Of a DNA stretch of 64,000 nt, positions 1-13,014 are shown piece by piece. The position numbers were made by a program, and so were the translations under genes. The notes beneath the pieces are model-generated. The model was not told where the DNA came from, searched no databases, and saw only the letters and a list, made by a program, of their open reading frames with translations. The DNA is from Cinnamomum chago (taxonomy: Eukaryota > Streptophyta > Magnoliopsida > Laurales > Lauraceae). The stretch's first letter is position 1, and every line of letters starts with the position of its first letter. Where the stretch lies: the NCBI GenBank assembly GCA_038049695.1, contig CP142456.1, positions 77,957,422-78,021,421 on the forward strand, read 5' to 3'.

Positions 1-261
1 GAAACCATTTGGCATCAACTGGAAGGGGCAGATGTGCCACTCATTGAGGCATGACCAGAGGAGCTGATGGATAGGGAACCTGACCTCGCCTTCACACACC
101 GACAGCAAGGGGAAAGGCATCCAGTCTTTGTACCGGGAAAGGCCATCAGGAAGGCCCCTGAGGTTGTCGGGTTTAACCAGGACGTCGGCCGGGATCTTAA
201 ACGACGACCTAAAAGCCTCCAAGGCCGCATGACCCTCTAACCAGTGGCTATAAATCCCCAT
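1..261 (-). CDS. Antisense ORF of a Ty3/gypsy retroelement (N-terminal part, runs off the left edge)
   Basis: An ATG at 261-259 on the minus strand opens 87 codons without a stop up to base 1, so the ORF is cut by the window edge. The protein starts MGIYSHWLEGHAALEAF and later has RFPIHQLLWSC and QLMPNGF. This pattern recalls the plant domain listed as 'putative gypsy type transposon' (Transposase_28), recognised from memory, not by search. A minus-strand TATA-like TATAAAA lies around 566-573 and a possible leader intron lies between about 390 and 265. The ORF points away from the sense LTR at 896-1548. That fits the antisense ORF some Tat-lineage elements (Grande, Retand, RIRE2) carry between pol and the 3' LTR. 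It acts, if at all, in retroelement biology; its function is unknown. Confidence 0.55.
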   Translation of the reverse strand, partial: MGIYSHWLEGHAALEAFRSSFKIPADVLVKPDNLRGLPDGLSRYKDWMPFPLLSVCEGEVRFPIHQLLWSCLNEWHICPFQLMPNGF

Positions 262-895
262 TTCTTGGAAGGATAAGGGGCAGGTGACTAGAAACGAAAA
301 CTGGAAAAACCCTAAAGGACCTAAACCTTCTGAAAGCGAAGAGAAGAAAGGAGGCACAAAGAAATAGCAGAGAGAGAAGATGGAACTCACAGAAAGGATG
401 CTGAAGATTACTGAGGACGAAGAAGCAGAAAGCTAGAAAGAAAAGTTCCCGATGACAGTTGGTTCGTTTTTCAGCAAAATCTGTGGCAGGACTTCGTCTT
501 CAAACAGAGCTCTCCTTCTCAGACAAACAGCTAGGGTAAAAGGGAAAGGGAAGGGGGCGCTTCCATTTTTATAGAGGGACGCCCCTCTTGATTACCCTGC
601 CACGCATCGCTTCGATTCCGGTGACCGGCCAGACAGAAGACTCCACGTGGCGGCAACGGTCCGCCTCCCACCACGCCTCTGGTACGACATTTATCACCTC
701 GGGCATACGGAACGGCGTCCCACGTGCTCGACAGGGCAAAGCAATTATGGTGCCCTATTTATTGCCAAGAGCAGACGAAGGGGCATCGTGATGAGAATCT
801 CATAAAAGCAAGATACGAAAAGACGGCCCCATTACTTCCAAATCTTATCTCCCGACCTCGGATAAGGCCCAAGAGGTCAAGAGCTAGGGGGCAAT

Positions 896-1548
896 TGTGT
901 GGGGTCGTTCTGCGCTCACGGATTTAGGTGGGGCCATCCCCCAGTCTCGGTACCACCCAAGGTCGGCCGCAACGCCATCTCGGAAGAATCATGGAGCGAG
1001 TCTCGGTGGCTTCGTCACGAGTCCCGACCTTGGTCTCAGCCTCTACCCGATCTCGGCCCCTGTCACTCAGCCATAAATGCACTGCCGTGACGGAAGCGGC
1101 GAACTGACAGGCAAAGTGGGCGCCGGACCTAGATAAGGGGCACGCCTTATCTCAGGGTCATGTCTATAGGCGTGGAATGATGATCCGATGGGACACTCCA
1201 TTTTCACCTACCCCCACTCAGGAGATAAGAGTACACTCTGATAGGACTCCCGTCCCCTCAAGGAAGCAGTCCAATGATGACTATCACGTCTATATATTGC
1301 ATGAAGGAAAACCATGTAAGGTACGCAACCCGTCTCCCTCCCAGACCTCTTCTTCTCCACTCTCTTTCAGTTCCACCACTGACTTGAGCGTCGGAGGGCC
1401 TTCGGCTGCCTATAGCCAGGGGCTCTGACTCCCTGTTTCTTTCTTTCAGGTCATCGGAGGCTCGATCATTTCCCCTCATCTTCCCAAGATCTCCAAACCA
1501 AGAGGTTAATCCTCTAGTAACCAAGTCCGTAATTTTTAGGCACTTACA
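896..1548 (+). mobile_element. 3' LTR of a Ty3/gypsy-like retrotransposon
   Basis: The segment starts TGTGTGGGG directly after a purine-rich tract (GAGCTAGGGGGC, 880-892) that can be the polypurine tract, and ends CTTACA. It contains a TATA box (CTATATATT, about 1291). Downstream is the phrase GACTTGAGCGTCGGAGGG at 1381, a hallmark of the R region in plant gypsy LTRs. It is more GC-rich than the AT-rich DNA that follows. The left LTR is outside the window, so the target site duplication cannot be checked and the exact ends are inferred. Confidence 0.6.
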
Positions 1549-3300
1549 GTTGTAAAGGATGTTAAAAATTAGTAGGTAAAAACTCAAAATAATATCAAGA
1601 TTATGTTGATTTGCATCAGTTTTGCTATGCTGCCATTTTTTCTTTGGTAAATGCTATGCATTAGATGGGCAAAGTAGTGTGCCCTTTACCTCTTTTGCCA
1701 GGTAATTAGGCCTTGTTAATAAAAATATAAAATTACTAATACATACAACAAAATCACCTTAACCAAAAATAAAAACTTAAAACAAAACACAATAAATATT
1801 CATATAAAACAAATCTAAAATAATAAAAATTTCATAACTTTTTAAACAAACAAATACTATACATTACCTTAATATTTTAGTTTTCTTCTAATATCTCAAT
1901 AAGTCTCTATTAATTCTTCTATTTATTTTATTGTCTCACCACTTAAAAACTTATTTTTTTGGAATGTAAGAGAGAAGTAAGATGTATGTTATATAGTGTT
2001 GTTCCATCATTCATAAATCATTAATAAATATGATTTTGTCTAACCACAATAAATTTATGACTGTACTTCTAGGTAAACAATGAAAGGAATTTATTTTTGC
2101 TTGTGGATCACAATATTTTGGCAATCACCAATAATGATTCCCTTTTAATATAAATCTCTTTCCAGTAATACTTTCCTTTTAATATCTTTCTAATACTAAT
2201 CTCAATTTGGTATGTCATCTCAAATCTTTAAAAGTTACTTTCTAATCTTTAAGATTAAGATAAGTTCCTACCAAAATGGTCACTTGTTAAGATTTGAATT
2301 CCCTTGTAAGAAAAGAGGTTAACTACAAACTAACGATTTGTGATATTTCTCAAACTCTTGGACTCTTATCAAACCTCACGAAATTTACTCACCTCAACCA
2401 ATCTCTCTCAACTCAAAGCGCATCTACGCATACATCCTTCACATTGGTAAATTTCGATTGCTCCACTCCTCTTCAAGCTCATAATTTGAAGGGGTTAGCT
2501 TTCTGATGTTTGGTTTGGCTATTGGATCTCTGTTTCTCTTTTCACACTTACCCAAACGATTCTTTATTTTCAACCGGTTTTTATTTATCTCTAGCTAATA
2601 CTTCTCTTTCTTTCCTATACTTATATGAAATGTATTGGCCATAGGTAGATTTTATCTGTCCCTAGGTAGTTAGATGACATCTAGGTTACCAACCAACTGA
2701 GCAACTACACATTGTCGTTGTCATTAGCAATTTTGATGATTTTTTATCTTTTCTTTTTTAGTTTCAGGTTTTTTTGTGTGTATTGGTTTCTCATGGTTTT
2801 TTTTCTCTCTAAATCATGCTTTTTATTTCTATATATTTCCTTTTTTATGTATTTTTTTATATTTAATGATTTTTTTGCCTTTTATTATAGTCCTATTTTA
2901 CTTTTTTTCAATTTTAAGGGGTTCTTTTTTAGTTTCCATGGTCATAATTAAGTTTTCATCAACTTATGAATTTTCTTTTATTTTTTGGTTTTTAGGCATT
3001 GGGTTTTCATGAGTTTATTTGTTTCCTTTAAATTGTTCTTATTATTAGATTATCTATAAACTTTTATTTTCACGTTGTAATTTTGTAGTGTTTTTATCAA
3101 TTTAGAATGTTTAAGGTAAAATACTCAACTAATTTCAAACAAATTAAAGTGCTTTCATTTTGAAATTAACCAACTATATTTATTTTTATTATTATTATTA
3201 TAAATTTAATTTTAATTATAATTTTTATCATCTCAATATAACTTATACTAAATATTATTTAGAAACTATATTATTTTTAATATTAAGAATTATATTGCCC
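1549..3300. other. AT-rich DNA without a recognisable gene
   Basis: Long T-runs and A/T-rich sequence with only short chance open frames, such as phenylalanine-rich ones near 2712-3012. I see no splice structure or protein family. Part of it probably belongs to the Helitron whose 3' end is at 3327. Confidence 0.5.
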
Positions 3301-3327
3301 ATCTTATGCACGGGCATATTTTGCTAG
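3290..3327 (+). mobile_element. Helitron 3' terminus (5' end not located)
   Basis: Sequence reads TGCCC...GCACGGGCA, then ATTTTG and CTAG followed by T. This is the Helitron 3' signature of a GC-rich hairpin shortly before a CTRR end, inserted between A and T. The second, better example in this window ends at 22975 with the same CACGGG...TTTTGCTAG wording, so the two are likely the same family. The hairpin here is imperfect and the 5' TC end was not found in the AT-rich DNA to the left. Confidence 0.45.
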
Positions 3328-4554
3328 TTGGTGATTTCAAGTATCAATACCAAATTTTACTATATTAAGAGTAGGAGATGTACATGATTTTGCTCTCTTT
3401 TTTTTTAAATGCTTTAATCACATATCCTACACATGAGATTTTTAGACATGAGTGGTCCTCGTGACCACATCTGCAACACTATTGGGCCCCACAGATTGAG
3501 CCCACTAATTTAAGTTACTTTCCCCTTTTTAGTTTTTGGTTTTACTAAGAGTTGGCTGATTTAAGGGAATTAAGGAAACTTACCTTTTATTTGATTTCTT
3601 TGATGGAAAGAAATCTCTCTAGGGCTTTTCTATATATATGGTTTTCGGGTCCTCTTTGAAAAGTAGTGGGTACATAATTAATTCCATTTAGTCAAGTCAT
3701 AAATCAAGAAAGAACACAAGTATTGAATAAGTCAAGTCATTCTGAGAGTGGGTCCACCTGATTGACTTATAGAATACATGATTGAATGAATGATAAACTT
3801 ATTTGTGTAGTTCTCAGAATATAAGTTTACATTATAACATGATTAATTGAAAAGAATCTCATATGTTTGAAATTAATCTGTGAACATGTGTTAGCTCATA
3901 CTATTTTTATATTTAGTTAAGATGTCATATAATTTTAGACTTTTTTTATGCATATTTCATATGAGAAAATGACTCTTAAAGTTCTAATGCGTCTACGGTC
4001 AAATCAAATTTTAAGGTAGAAAACCTAAATAATACGATCATTGTGGGATCACATAAGTTGTGTTATATCAGTCGGATTGTGGACCTATTACCGTTTAAAT
4101 CCAACTAGTCTACCTACCTATGAGACCATGTGAACAATGAGTCCGAACAAACAGGTGGATGGGATGGATGTTATTGGTCCCATATAAATGGCAACAAACG
4201 ATGGACTAGATAAGTGAGTTGCTCATAGTGAATTAGCCAAATGTGAGATGTGCAGGGTATTCATTTAGTGGACGATAGATCAATCATTGATTTTTCATCT
4301 AATGGTGGCGACTTAGATGGGTGGATAAAGGTTGATGGCTAACACAAGTATAGTAACAATAGTTGGATTGAGATTTTTGAACACCCCTGAGATTTTTGGA
4401 CACCACACTCCCCCCCACCCACAAGGTCATTGAAATAATCCCTAGTTTTGTCACAAGGACTGAATTTAGGTTGAGAATGTAAATAATGACCCTTTCTACT
4501 TACAATGATTAAAAGAGAGTTGGACTTTTTTCTCCACCGAGTCCAGATTTTTAG
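3328..4554. other. Non-coding DNA, nothing recognised
   Basis: Mixed AT-rich sequence with no open frame of note, no family match and no clear repeat boundaries. A CCCCCCC-containing tract sits near 4411. Confidence 0.5.
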
Positions 4555-5031
4555 AGGTCTACACGGATTGGATTGGTGCGGATTGAGGCAAATTCGTCAC
4601 CAATCCATTACCTACGGATTGACAGATTTGAAATATGTCACCAATCTGTGGCCGTAAAAATCTGAACTGATCTGATCCATGGAGGACTGGATCGGATCGG
4701 ATTAATCCGTTCAATCTAATATTAAAAGAAAATTATCAAACATCATGTAAAAAAATTACATTTTGACCCCTTAAATTTTTTATTTATTTTAAATTTAGAC
4801 ATCTTAATTTATATTTAGACCCCTTATAATTATTTTATTTATATTTAATATCAACGGATCGGATCGGATCGAATCGAATCCACGGATTGAGGGTGAAATC
4901 CGCCACCGATCCGTTGTTAACGGATTACAAAATTTTCAATCCGTCACCAATCATTTACCTTCGGATCAGATAAAAATCTGTGGATCGGATCGGATCGGAT
5001 CAGATCGACGGATTTTTTTTTTTGCACCCTA
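4555..5031. mobile_element. hAT-like non-autonomous element, GGATCGGATC-rich
   Basis: The ends read AGGTCTACACGGATTGG and, on the other strand, AGGGTGCAAAAAA. Inside are many GGATCGGATC/AATCCGT units flanking an AT-rich centre. The same sequence in the opposite orientation occurs at 33565-34020, where an empty site in the duplicated segment proves it is an inserted element. This copy looks older and no target duplication is evident. Confidence 0.6.
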
Positions 5032-7258
5032 AGAGCTTCTTAGTCTTAGTCTTATTCAGGTGATCTCCATAAAACATTAAAACATGTCTCTAATTGATCT
5101 CCATAAAACATTGAAAACATGTCTCTACTTTCTACAAAGGCACGAAAGTGGGGTGTTTGGTGCTTACAGCCTGGATTAAAAGCAATGGTTGTGAATAATG
5201 CCTGATATTGTCTAATGGATCTAACTTTTGGTAGGCGGTCTGTGTGCATGCTTAGAAGATCAATAAAAGCATACAACTGTGTGTTTTCAATTACAGCAGA
5301 ATTTGGGATACTATGAGAGAAAAAGATGTGCTATTATTAATCAGCGTTGTTTTTCATGACAAATCACTTTCTTATCATTTTAGATAGATGACCACCCAAC
5401 TTTTCGTTTAGAATTGAAAGGGAATTTACTTAATGACAATCATCACTTCACTTCAAATGTGCTACTTCCAAGATGTAAAACACTACCTTCCTCACTCCAA
5501 ACAACCATTTGCAGGCACTTCATAAAGGCAAATGCTCAATATTGGATAGCCAGTCAGAATTCGACAGGGGATTACCACCACCAAAATCTCTGAGCTAAAT
5601 GATATTAAAACAGCCAGCATCAAAAGCATCACATTAGAGCACCAGGTAACAGGCAGATATTACCAATCCTGCTGCTTGTAGAAGACTATTAAGTTCACTA
5701 CTCTCAGAGACAAATCCATCCAATTATTGCAAGCCCTACAAATACATAATGAAACATAATCATTCAATTTCTAAGTATCTTTAACTTCTACCATTCTACT
5801 TATGTAATTAATTTTAGTATTTTTAATCTCATTTTCACCATTCTACCAGGGTCAACCATGTTCCAAGGGAGAGAGTACCCTGACGTCCATGTAGTGATCA
5901 GGTCACCGCCCATCGATGAATGCAACTGCATTTGGAGAGCATATGAGTAGAATATTTTAGTTACTTAAAACATGTCTCATGTGATTGACAATTTTTTGGA
6001 ATTAAAAGTTTTAGTAACAAACTTTGGATTGAGAAGGGAAAGCAGAATAATCCCTTTACTAGAAATCTCTGACCTTATTTTTCGTAAGTCATAAGAGAAG
6101 TGTTAACAATAATAATAAAGTGTTATGTGGGACCCAGGATGGGCCTTGTCAGAACAGTGTCTGATGATGGAAGGGATGGAAGGGCATCAAGTAAGGGAAC
6201 AAATTCTACCCATGTTGAAGAACTAATGTGTCATAAAATAAACCCAACTGTGCCAATCTTGGCTAGCCTGACACAATTATAATCTGTGATTCCAAAAAAA
6301 AAAAACCTGCTTCTGCAACTCATAGCCACATAATTTAATCAAGTTGTGACCTGCAGATTATACAGTATAGAATTCCAATTAGTTGTAAAGCAGACTACCA
6401 AATCTATCTCAAGGCTCACAGCGCTAGAAAACCAGTACTAAACCACTTGTTTAGTAATGCTATAGAATAGTGTTTAATCAAATAACGAGCAGTCCTAAGT
6501 AAATTCAGCAACTTTCCTCAGCGTTGATATAATGTTTGCCAGTCTAACACCTATGAGAACAATTCCTTAATCTTTTGTGAATAGGTATGAGATAATCCAG
6601 TCTAGAGACTGGACCTGTGAGTGAGTTGGCAAGGATGTGAAATGCTAACAATCAATTAGCTACAGATCAGATAAATTTCTGCACCAACCTGATGTAGGAC
6701 CCAATCACAAGAAAAGAAAAGCGAAAAAGCTTATTCAAATGCTCAAAATCTGATTCACATCTAAGGTTGGGGATCACATCCAGATATCATTTGCATATTT
6801 GATGCCTCAGGCCATGATAATATGAGTCTCACACCCAGTTCTCAAAAATGAAATGAGAACATGTGCAACTTTCACACAACAAGCACAAATCAAGATGGCA
6901 TAAACTCTTCAAAATGTCAAGCAAATTCCAAAATCCTCTCGAGCATAAGCCCTATTGTAACTTTAATAGAAATGACATAAAGGAAAAAACCCTTTAAACA
7001 GTCTTAACCATTAAGTCAAACAGCTATTCCAGAGACACCAACTCTTAAGGAAAACTAATTAGCTTACCAAATTTTAATCCTGTCATTAAGCAAACAATAA
7101 GGACCAATTAAGAGCCATAGCACAAAAGGAAACCAAGAGTCTTTGTGTGACCAAAACTAGAGAATATTTGACTCTTTTTTGAGGATTTTGTATGTAGAAT
7201 GAGCCCCATGGATATTTTGCATGCATTATAATGCATATCAGTGTTCTTGTCTGTGCAA
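5032..7258. other. Non-coding DNA, nothing recognised
   Basis: About 2.2 kb of unique-looking sequence without long open frames. No exon chain could be assembled on either strand. Confidence 0.5.
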
Positions 7259-7321
7259 AACCTGGTAAGAGATCCTATGTTATTGGAGGCCTGGTAAGAG
7301 ATCTTATGTTATTGGAGGCCG
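7259..7321. repeat. Short tandem repeat, two units of about 31 bp
   Basis: The unit CCTGGTAAGAGATC followed by YTATGTTATTGGAGG occurs twice in direct succession with one base difference. It lies in non-coding DNA. Confidence 0.85.
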
Positions 7322-7998
7322 GCAAACAGTAAAATAAGCCAAAAGTACCACTGGGGCAAGAAGCCCGTAGGGACTTGTTCCATTAAAGCCATTTATCTGG
7401 TTGTTGGAAAACAATATTCAAGTTAAATCCTTGCAAATAAACTGCTCACCTAAGCTTACTTGGATAATATCATCTCTGCCATTCTTTCTTAACATAGAAA
7501 TTAAGAATGCTGATCATTTGTTTCTCAAATGATCCATCACTATTCAAACCTGGTGTAAAAACCAGGCAACCACTACCAGCCCAAGCATAAAAGTTCCTTC
7601 AGCCACTGGTTCTGGACCCTAAAGACAAAATCAACAAAGATGCCCTTTTTGCTACAATGACTCTGTGAGATGGAAAATGAGGAGTGACTAAATGTTCAGG
7701 AATTAACCTATCAGTCCCCCTCAATTCCGATGGAACATTGGAACCCACGTCTGAATGCCACCATCAAGCCTGATTTTGATGAACTAACCTGTTTAACAAG
7801 AATGCAGAGATTGGTGGGATCATTCATGATGGATTAAGCAACTTGGTCGTCACCTTGGAAGGAAGTGTTTCAGTGTGCAAACCCACGACAAGGAATTCTG
7901 ACAAATCTGCAATTGTGCAAAGATATTGGAAAAACGAACATCATCATGGAAGGGGGACAGTCTCATCTGTAATGAAAATTTCAGGTAGTGAGAGTTTA

Positions 7999-10945
7999 TG
8001 TTAGGCTCCGTCCCGAGTTAATCACGCTTAACTCTAATTAATTGAGTTTAAGACTAATTAAGCCGGTTTAAGGAATTGATGAAACCGAATTAGTCTAAAA
8101 TGAAGGTTTGTGTATAAATACAGATTTATACGTATTTTGTCGGATTCGGAAAGTATTGATACTCGCATGTGTATCTCGACGAGTACGACAAATTTCATAA
8201 AAGAATTGAAGGGATTCGACGAGAAATGAATTAAATGGACCTTGATTTGACTTGGAATGGAATTAAAGAGAATTAAGGGGGGTTGGATGCAAAAATGGGC
8301 TTATAAGATAAGATGATGAACTCAAATGAGTTCATTCATCTCCAGCAACATTCACTGCAGCCGTTTCATCTTCTTTTCTTCTTCTTTCTTCCTCTGTTAC
8401 TTCATCAAGTGCATGTTTGTGATGATTTAAGTGAAGAGGAGTTGGCTACATCATCTTCCTCATCATCATCTTCACCATGTTCTTGAGTTTCCTTGGAATT
8501 CAAGCTTCAAAGAGTGGATTTTTATCTTAAATCCAAGCTAATCAAAGGAGAAACTTCATTTAAGGCAAGTGATACATATGTTTATGCTTATGAGAGAGTT
8601 TGTATGGATTTTAATGGAAAAGAAATTGATGATGCCAAAAAGTGGTTTTCGGGCACCACCGGTCAAGTGATTGGTAAATGATGTGAAATTAATGAAGAGA
8701 GAGAGAGTTTATAGTGGTTCGGTCATTGTGACCTACGTCCACTTAAATGGATTGCTTTACTACTTCGGAGAGGAGATTACAAGGTAGTCAGATACAATGA
8801 TAGTGAGAAAAATCAATCCTTCCTCCGTTAGTAGGACTCTCCTTTTATAGTCTTTCCCCAACGGGTGGGGAGGATCTCCCGCGATCTCAAACGGTGTACG
8901 CTCCAGTCTGGTGGAGTCTCCCGCACTGTCCTCAACAGATGAGCAGATAAGATCTCTTAAGCGGGACTTGGTGAAAGCCGGTAGATGGAACGACGCGTGT
9001 GCTGACTCTGTCATTTGATGGATCCGGACCCGGCCCTTAACGGGTAGATGACGACCCGGGCTCATCATGGACTTGGATTAGTTGGTCTTGACCCGCTATC
9101 GTGGACCGAGCTGTTTGGGCCTAACTCGTCACTACGGACCGAGTCATTTGGGCCTGTCCCATCAGAAATAATGATTCAGTTATTAGGAGTGATTTATGGA
9201 TTTTTGAACCTTATTTAGGTTGTGTAATTAATGTAATGAATGATGTTAAGTAGAGTAGATTAATTAGATTATTAGTCCTGAATTCGTTTTGTTAAGTTTG
9301 GAATTTAATGGCCAATCAGGTTCAGAAAGAAGGGGAAAGGAATGAGTGAAAGAGACCATGCACTGCACTGCAGGAACAGAACTCATGTTCTGTTGCTGCA
9401 GTGTCGCCGGTCGACCGGCCAGCAGGGCCCGATCGACCGGGAACACTGGGTCAGGCCCGGAATGGCCTGACCAAAATACTGTTCTTCTATTTATTGTTTA
9501 CAACTCTAGGTCGACCCGGACCTAGGTCGACCCGGACCATTGGGACTTCTTGAAAAACACATATTTATGTCCAAAGTTCCGGAATTAGGAGTTTTAGCTT
9601 AGAGATTGACCGGATTGTTCATAGTAGGAAAAATTAGGCCAATCGCGAGGACCGCCAATGAATTTGGGTTTTATGAGAACTAAGATCGCTTATGAGGTCA
9701 TAAATAATTCTCGTATAGTTAAGATGAGTCAAGTATGACTAGTGTCAGTGATATCAAAACCTCTATAAGTGTTAACGAAGGTTATCCTAATGCACACATA
9801 CCTAAGTGATATCATCAACAGTAATACGTGCATCGATAACGATCGTTACACTTATGGTTGGTTAGGAGATTACTTAACTTAGAATGAGATTAAATTGAAT
9901 CGTAAACGAGACTGGCACTACCTAGTGGTTTCTGAACTCATTGTGGAATTGAATTGAATTAAATGATAAATGAATGTAATGACTATTCCTACTGCAGTAG
10001 AGGGGATTGGGAGCGTCCGGAGCTCCGTGGGACACCAGTGATCTCTGATCAAGACACTGGGAGATCTCACCGCATTGGACCGACAGGTCAAAGGATTGAC
10101 GAGTCCTAATCAATGCTGAATGTAAGTAATTGAATGAATATTAAATGAAAAGTCATACACTGAAAAGCCATAATAAATATGGAACAGAATGAATTAATAT
10201 GAATATGAAACGCTTCCGTTTGGAAGAACTGAATAGAATTGGTTTATGTAGGTAATTGAATGAGTATGAAATGCTTCCTTTTTGGGAAGAACTAAATGGA
10301 GTTGAAACCAATGCTAGTGTAGTTGCCAGTCTTATGGTCGTTATTAATGGTATTTGATATGGATTGCTTAGATTGCCATTATTATGGGTTGTTTAGCACT
10401 GTTAAACAATGAATTGCTAGGAATTGTAAATGTCATAAATATATGTATACCTTGTTGAACCGTCGTGTTCACGGTATTACTGATGATGTTACAGGTTCAG
10501 TTGCCCGTACCGGTCTCTCAGAGACCGTCCCACCAGCGGAGAAGGCCCATTCGATATCTCCAGGAGATCTAACCGCATGGACATGATCTGAGAGAGGATA
10601 ACATAGAACTTTTTCTAAACTTTTTGGTGTGTTCGTTTTGGTATTGTAGGTATGGTAAATGATGTCCCCTGCATTGTATTTTAAATATGCAGCGGTTGAT
10701 AGTACAATTGAAGTGATGTAAAGTAACTTTACTATTCTAGTAAAGTATTTGATTCGTTTTGATTAAATGATTGTCAATGTATATTATTTGTATATTCCGC
10801 ACTGTACATTGACAGGTACGTATGCAAGATCCCTTGTAGATTCGTATTAACTTCGGTTAATTCGGGTTTACGGGAGTAAGTATGATTAACATCGCGACCC
10901 GGGGGTTAACCCTAATGACTCTGATCTCGGGTCCGGGTCGTGACA
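7999..10945. mobile_element. Long solo LTR (2.9 kb) with 5-bp target duplication GTTTA
   Basis: The segment begins TGTTAGGCTCCG and ends GGTCGTGACA, giving TG...CA ends. It is flanked by GTTTA at 7994-7998 and again at 10946-10950. No second copy of the TGTTAGGCTCCG end is seen inside, so it is best read as a solo LTR left by LTR-LTR recombination. Without the nested LTR at 8690-9164 it would be about 2.47 kb. That length suits long-LTR gypsy lineages such as Tekay/Del, a lineage call that is only inference. No reliable protein-coding frame is present. Confidence 0.7.
8690..9164 (-). mobile_element. Solo LTR nested in the long LTR, minus orientation
   Basis: Read on the minus strand it begins TGATGGGACAGGCCC and runs to a GTGGACGTAGGTCACAATGA / CCGAACCACTATAAA block of the type found near the R-U5 part of many plant LTRs. 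GAAAT flanks it on both sides (8685-8689 and 9165-9169). The inner end reads TA rather than the usual CA, so the border or a mutation there is uncertain. The open frame across 8760-9068 is incidental. Confidence 0.5.
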
Positions 10946-10950
10946 GTTTA

Positions 10951-12414
10951 CCTTGGAAGCTGACAGGAACCTGGAAGCAATTACTCCGGGTGCTGCCTTT
11001 TTCGTAGCATGGACACATCATCTATGTTGCAGATTGGCTAACAAGATAGTAAATTTACCCACCAAGGTCAATCCTAGAGACTTTATGATCTTCAAAACAG
11101 AGTTAAATCAATTTACCAGGAACCTTTACCTGAACCAGGTGAAAATTGCCCTTAAATATGAGCATTTTACATTTCTACAGGAATTGCATCGAGGAGCAAC
11201 TATTCTCCATGGCAACTCAGTCCTATGAGTTATGACTTTCACACATACCCCAAATGAGAATGGCTAGTCTGCATTGATTTTGTATATTTGTATAACTATA
11301 GGATGGTTATAAGCTTGTATCAGTTGTAATTTGTATATCTGTGTTACTTTTTTTCTTTAGTGATTCCTCCAATTTCCAGCGAAAAACCAAAAAAGAAAAA
11401 AAAAAGGTACATCCACATTCAAGGGGGCCTTCTCTTTCTATAAAGATAAGATTAGGAAATAACAGGAGCCATCATCTTACCACAAGTCAAATAATATAAA
11501 ATACAAAGAGAACAAGATTAGAAAATCTAGTTCACGAATGTGTTGAAAAGGATGTTTAGGAAATACTCATGCTGGACAAAAACTGCTCTTCATCCAGATG
11601 CGCAAAACAATGAGTCCAAATACACCATACTGAATTGGCAAAACATTTAAGTTCAAGACATAAACTATGTCAAACAACAGCCATTTTAATGTAACTTGGT
11701 ATCATAGAGCATGTAAATGGTTGTGTTCATTAAGCAAGGGTACAATATCAAATTCCATATAGATCTGGTGTCATGTGACCATCTAATACTCGTAATGAAA
11801 ACTGACTCATAAGTTTAAACAATGATGAATATAAGTTCAAAACTTTAGCTTTTTTACTTATCTGTTAGGTGCATGATCTATCACATACAATCAGCTCAAC
11901 CCTGCAGTAATCACCTCTTTTAGCACCACATGAGAAGATAAAAAAACAATATCACATGTATTTATTTCTCCATGTTATCCATTTTAGTAATTGGATTGTA
12001 GCTTCACTTTGCCCGGAAAAGATAACCACTGGATACGGTATTTATGGTAGATATAGAACCTTAAATCTCAAAGTCTGACCACCTCTGCAAAATATAAAAG
12101 GTAAGTTCACCTTGTTAAACCAGAAGAAATAAAACTAATCAATCCTGGGTATCAACTATGGAAAAAGCAATTTTTCTACTCGCTTTGCTTTTGCATTTTC
12201 ATTCATTTATTTGGACTGTAAAATGATATGATTCCTGCATGTGTTTTTTGTCTTTTCCAACTTCTTTTTCTTGGTCGGTAACTATGCTCACATTAATCCT
12301 AAACATATGATTTTCCAATGAGAAAATGGTCTGTAAGTTCAACAGCATGAAAAGATCCAATAGATTATAATATGATTGGGTGGCATTGCATACCATGACT
12401 GTGGAAACAAAGAA
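10951..12414. other. Non-coding DNA with one unassigned 91-codon open frame
   Basis: An open frame at 10953-11228 on the plus strand (near its end HFTFLQELHRG) matches no family I know and starts at a TTG right at the LTR border. It is probably chance. The rest is AT-rich with no recognised content. Confidence 0.4.
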
Positions 12415-13014
12415 GAAAAATCTATAGTGTATGTAAATGCGTGTGTCAGACCCATGTCACCACTACTATAACAGCAGAAGCTATATAAAACCTAGCTTTG
12501 TGATGGAATTCACACACACACCCATGCAACATTAAAATGAATAACCTGTTCAAATAAAGCAGCACTTGCATACGATCCCACTATATGTAACATAAATCAA
12601 ATGAAGATTTATTGAGCTCTTGAAAAGATTATCTTTGTTATGAATATTCCAATCCAAATAAACAGCATGTACTCAGGTCTCAGAAGCTACAGGGAGAAGA
12701 AAGATCTTCTTTGAAAAATATATAGTATATGTAAATGTGCGTGTCAGTCGGTGAGACCCATGTCACTACTACTATAACAGCAGAAGCTATATAAAACCTG
12801 GCTTTGTGATAGAATACACACACACACACACCCATGCAACATTCAAATGAATAACCTGTTCAAATAAGGCAGCACTTGCATACGATCCCACTATATGTAA
12901 CATAAATCAAATGAAGATTTATTGAGCTCTTGAACAAGACTATCTATGTTATGAGTACTCCAATCCAAATAAACAGCATGTACTCAGAAGCTACAGGGAG
13001 AAGAAAGATCTTTG
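12415..13014. repeat. Direct tandem duplication, period about 298 bp
   Basis: The block 12415-12712 is repeated at 12713-13014 with few substitutions and small indels. For example TAACAGCAGAAGCTATATAA and GCAGCACTTGCATACGATCC recur 298-300 bases apart. A CA microsatellite inside has expanded differently in the two units. No coding content is seen. It is a local tandem duplication. Confidence 0.9.

Noticed and set aside
4841-5010. GGATCGGATC runs as clustered regulator sites
   Set aside because: The same units recur in an insertion with a proven empty site at 33565-34020, so they are part of a transposable element.
10953-11228. 91-codon open frame at the right border of the long LTR
   Set aside because: No ATG at its start, no recognised motif, and no supporting splice context. 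Left as unassigned DNA.
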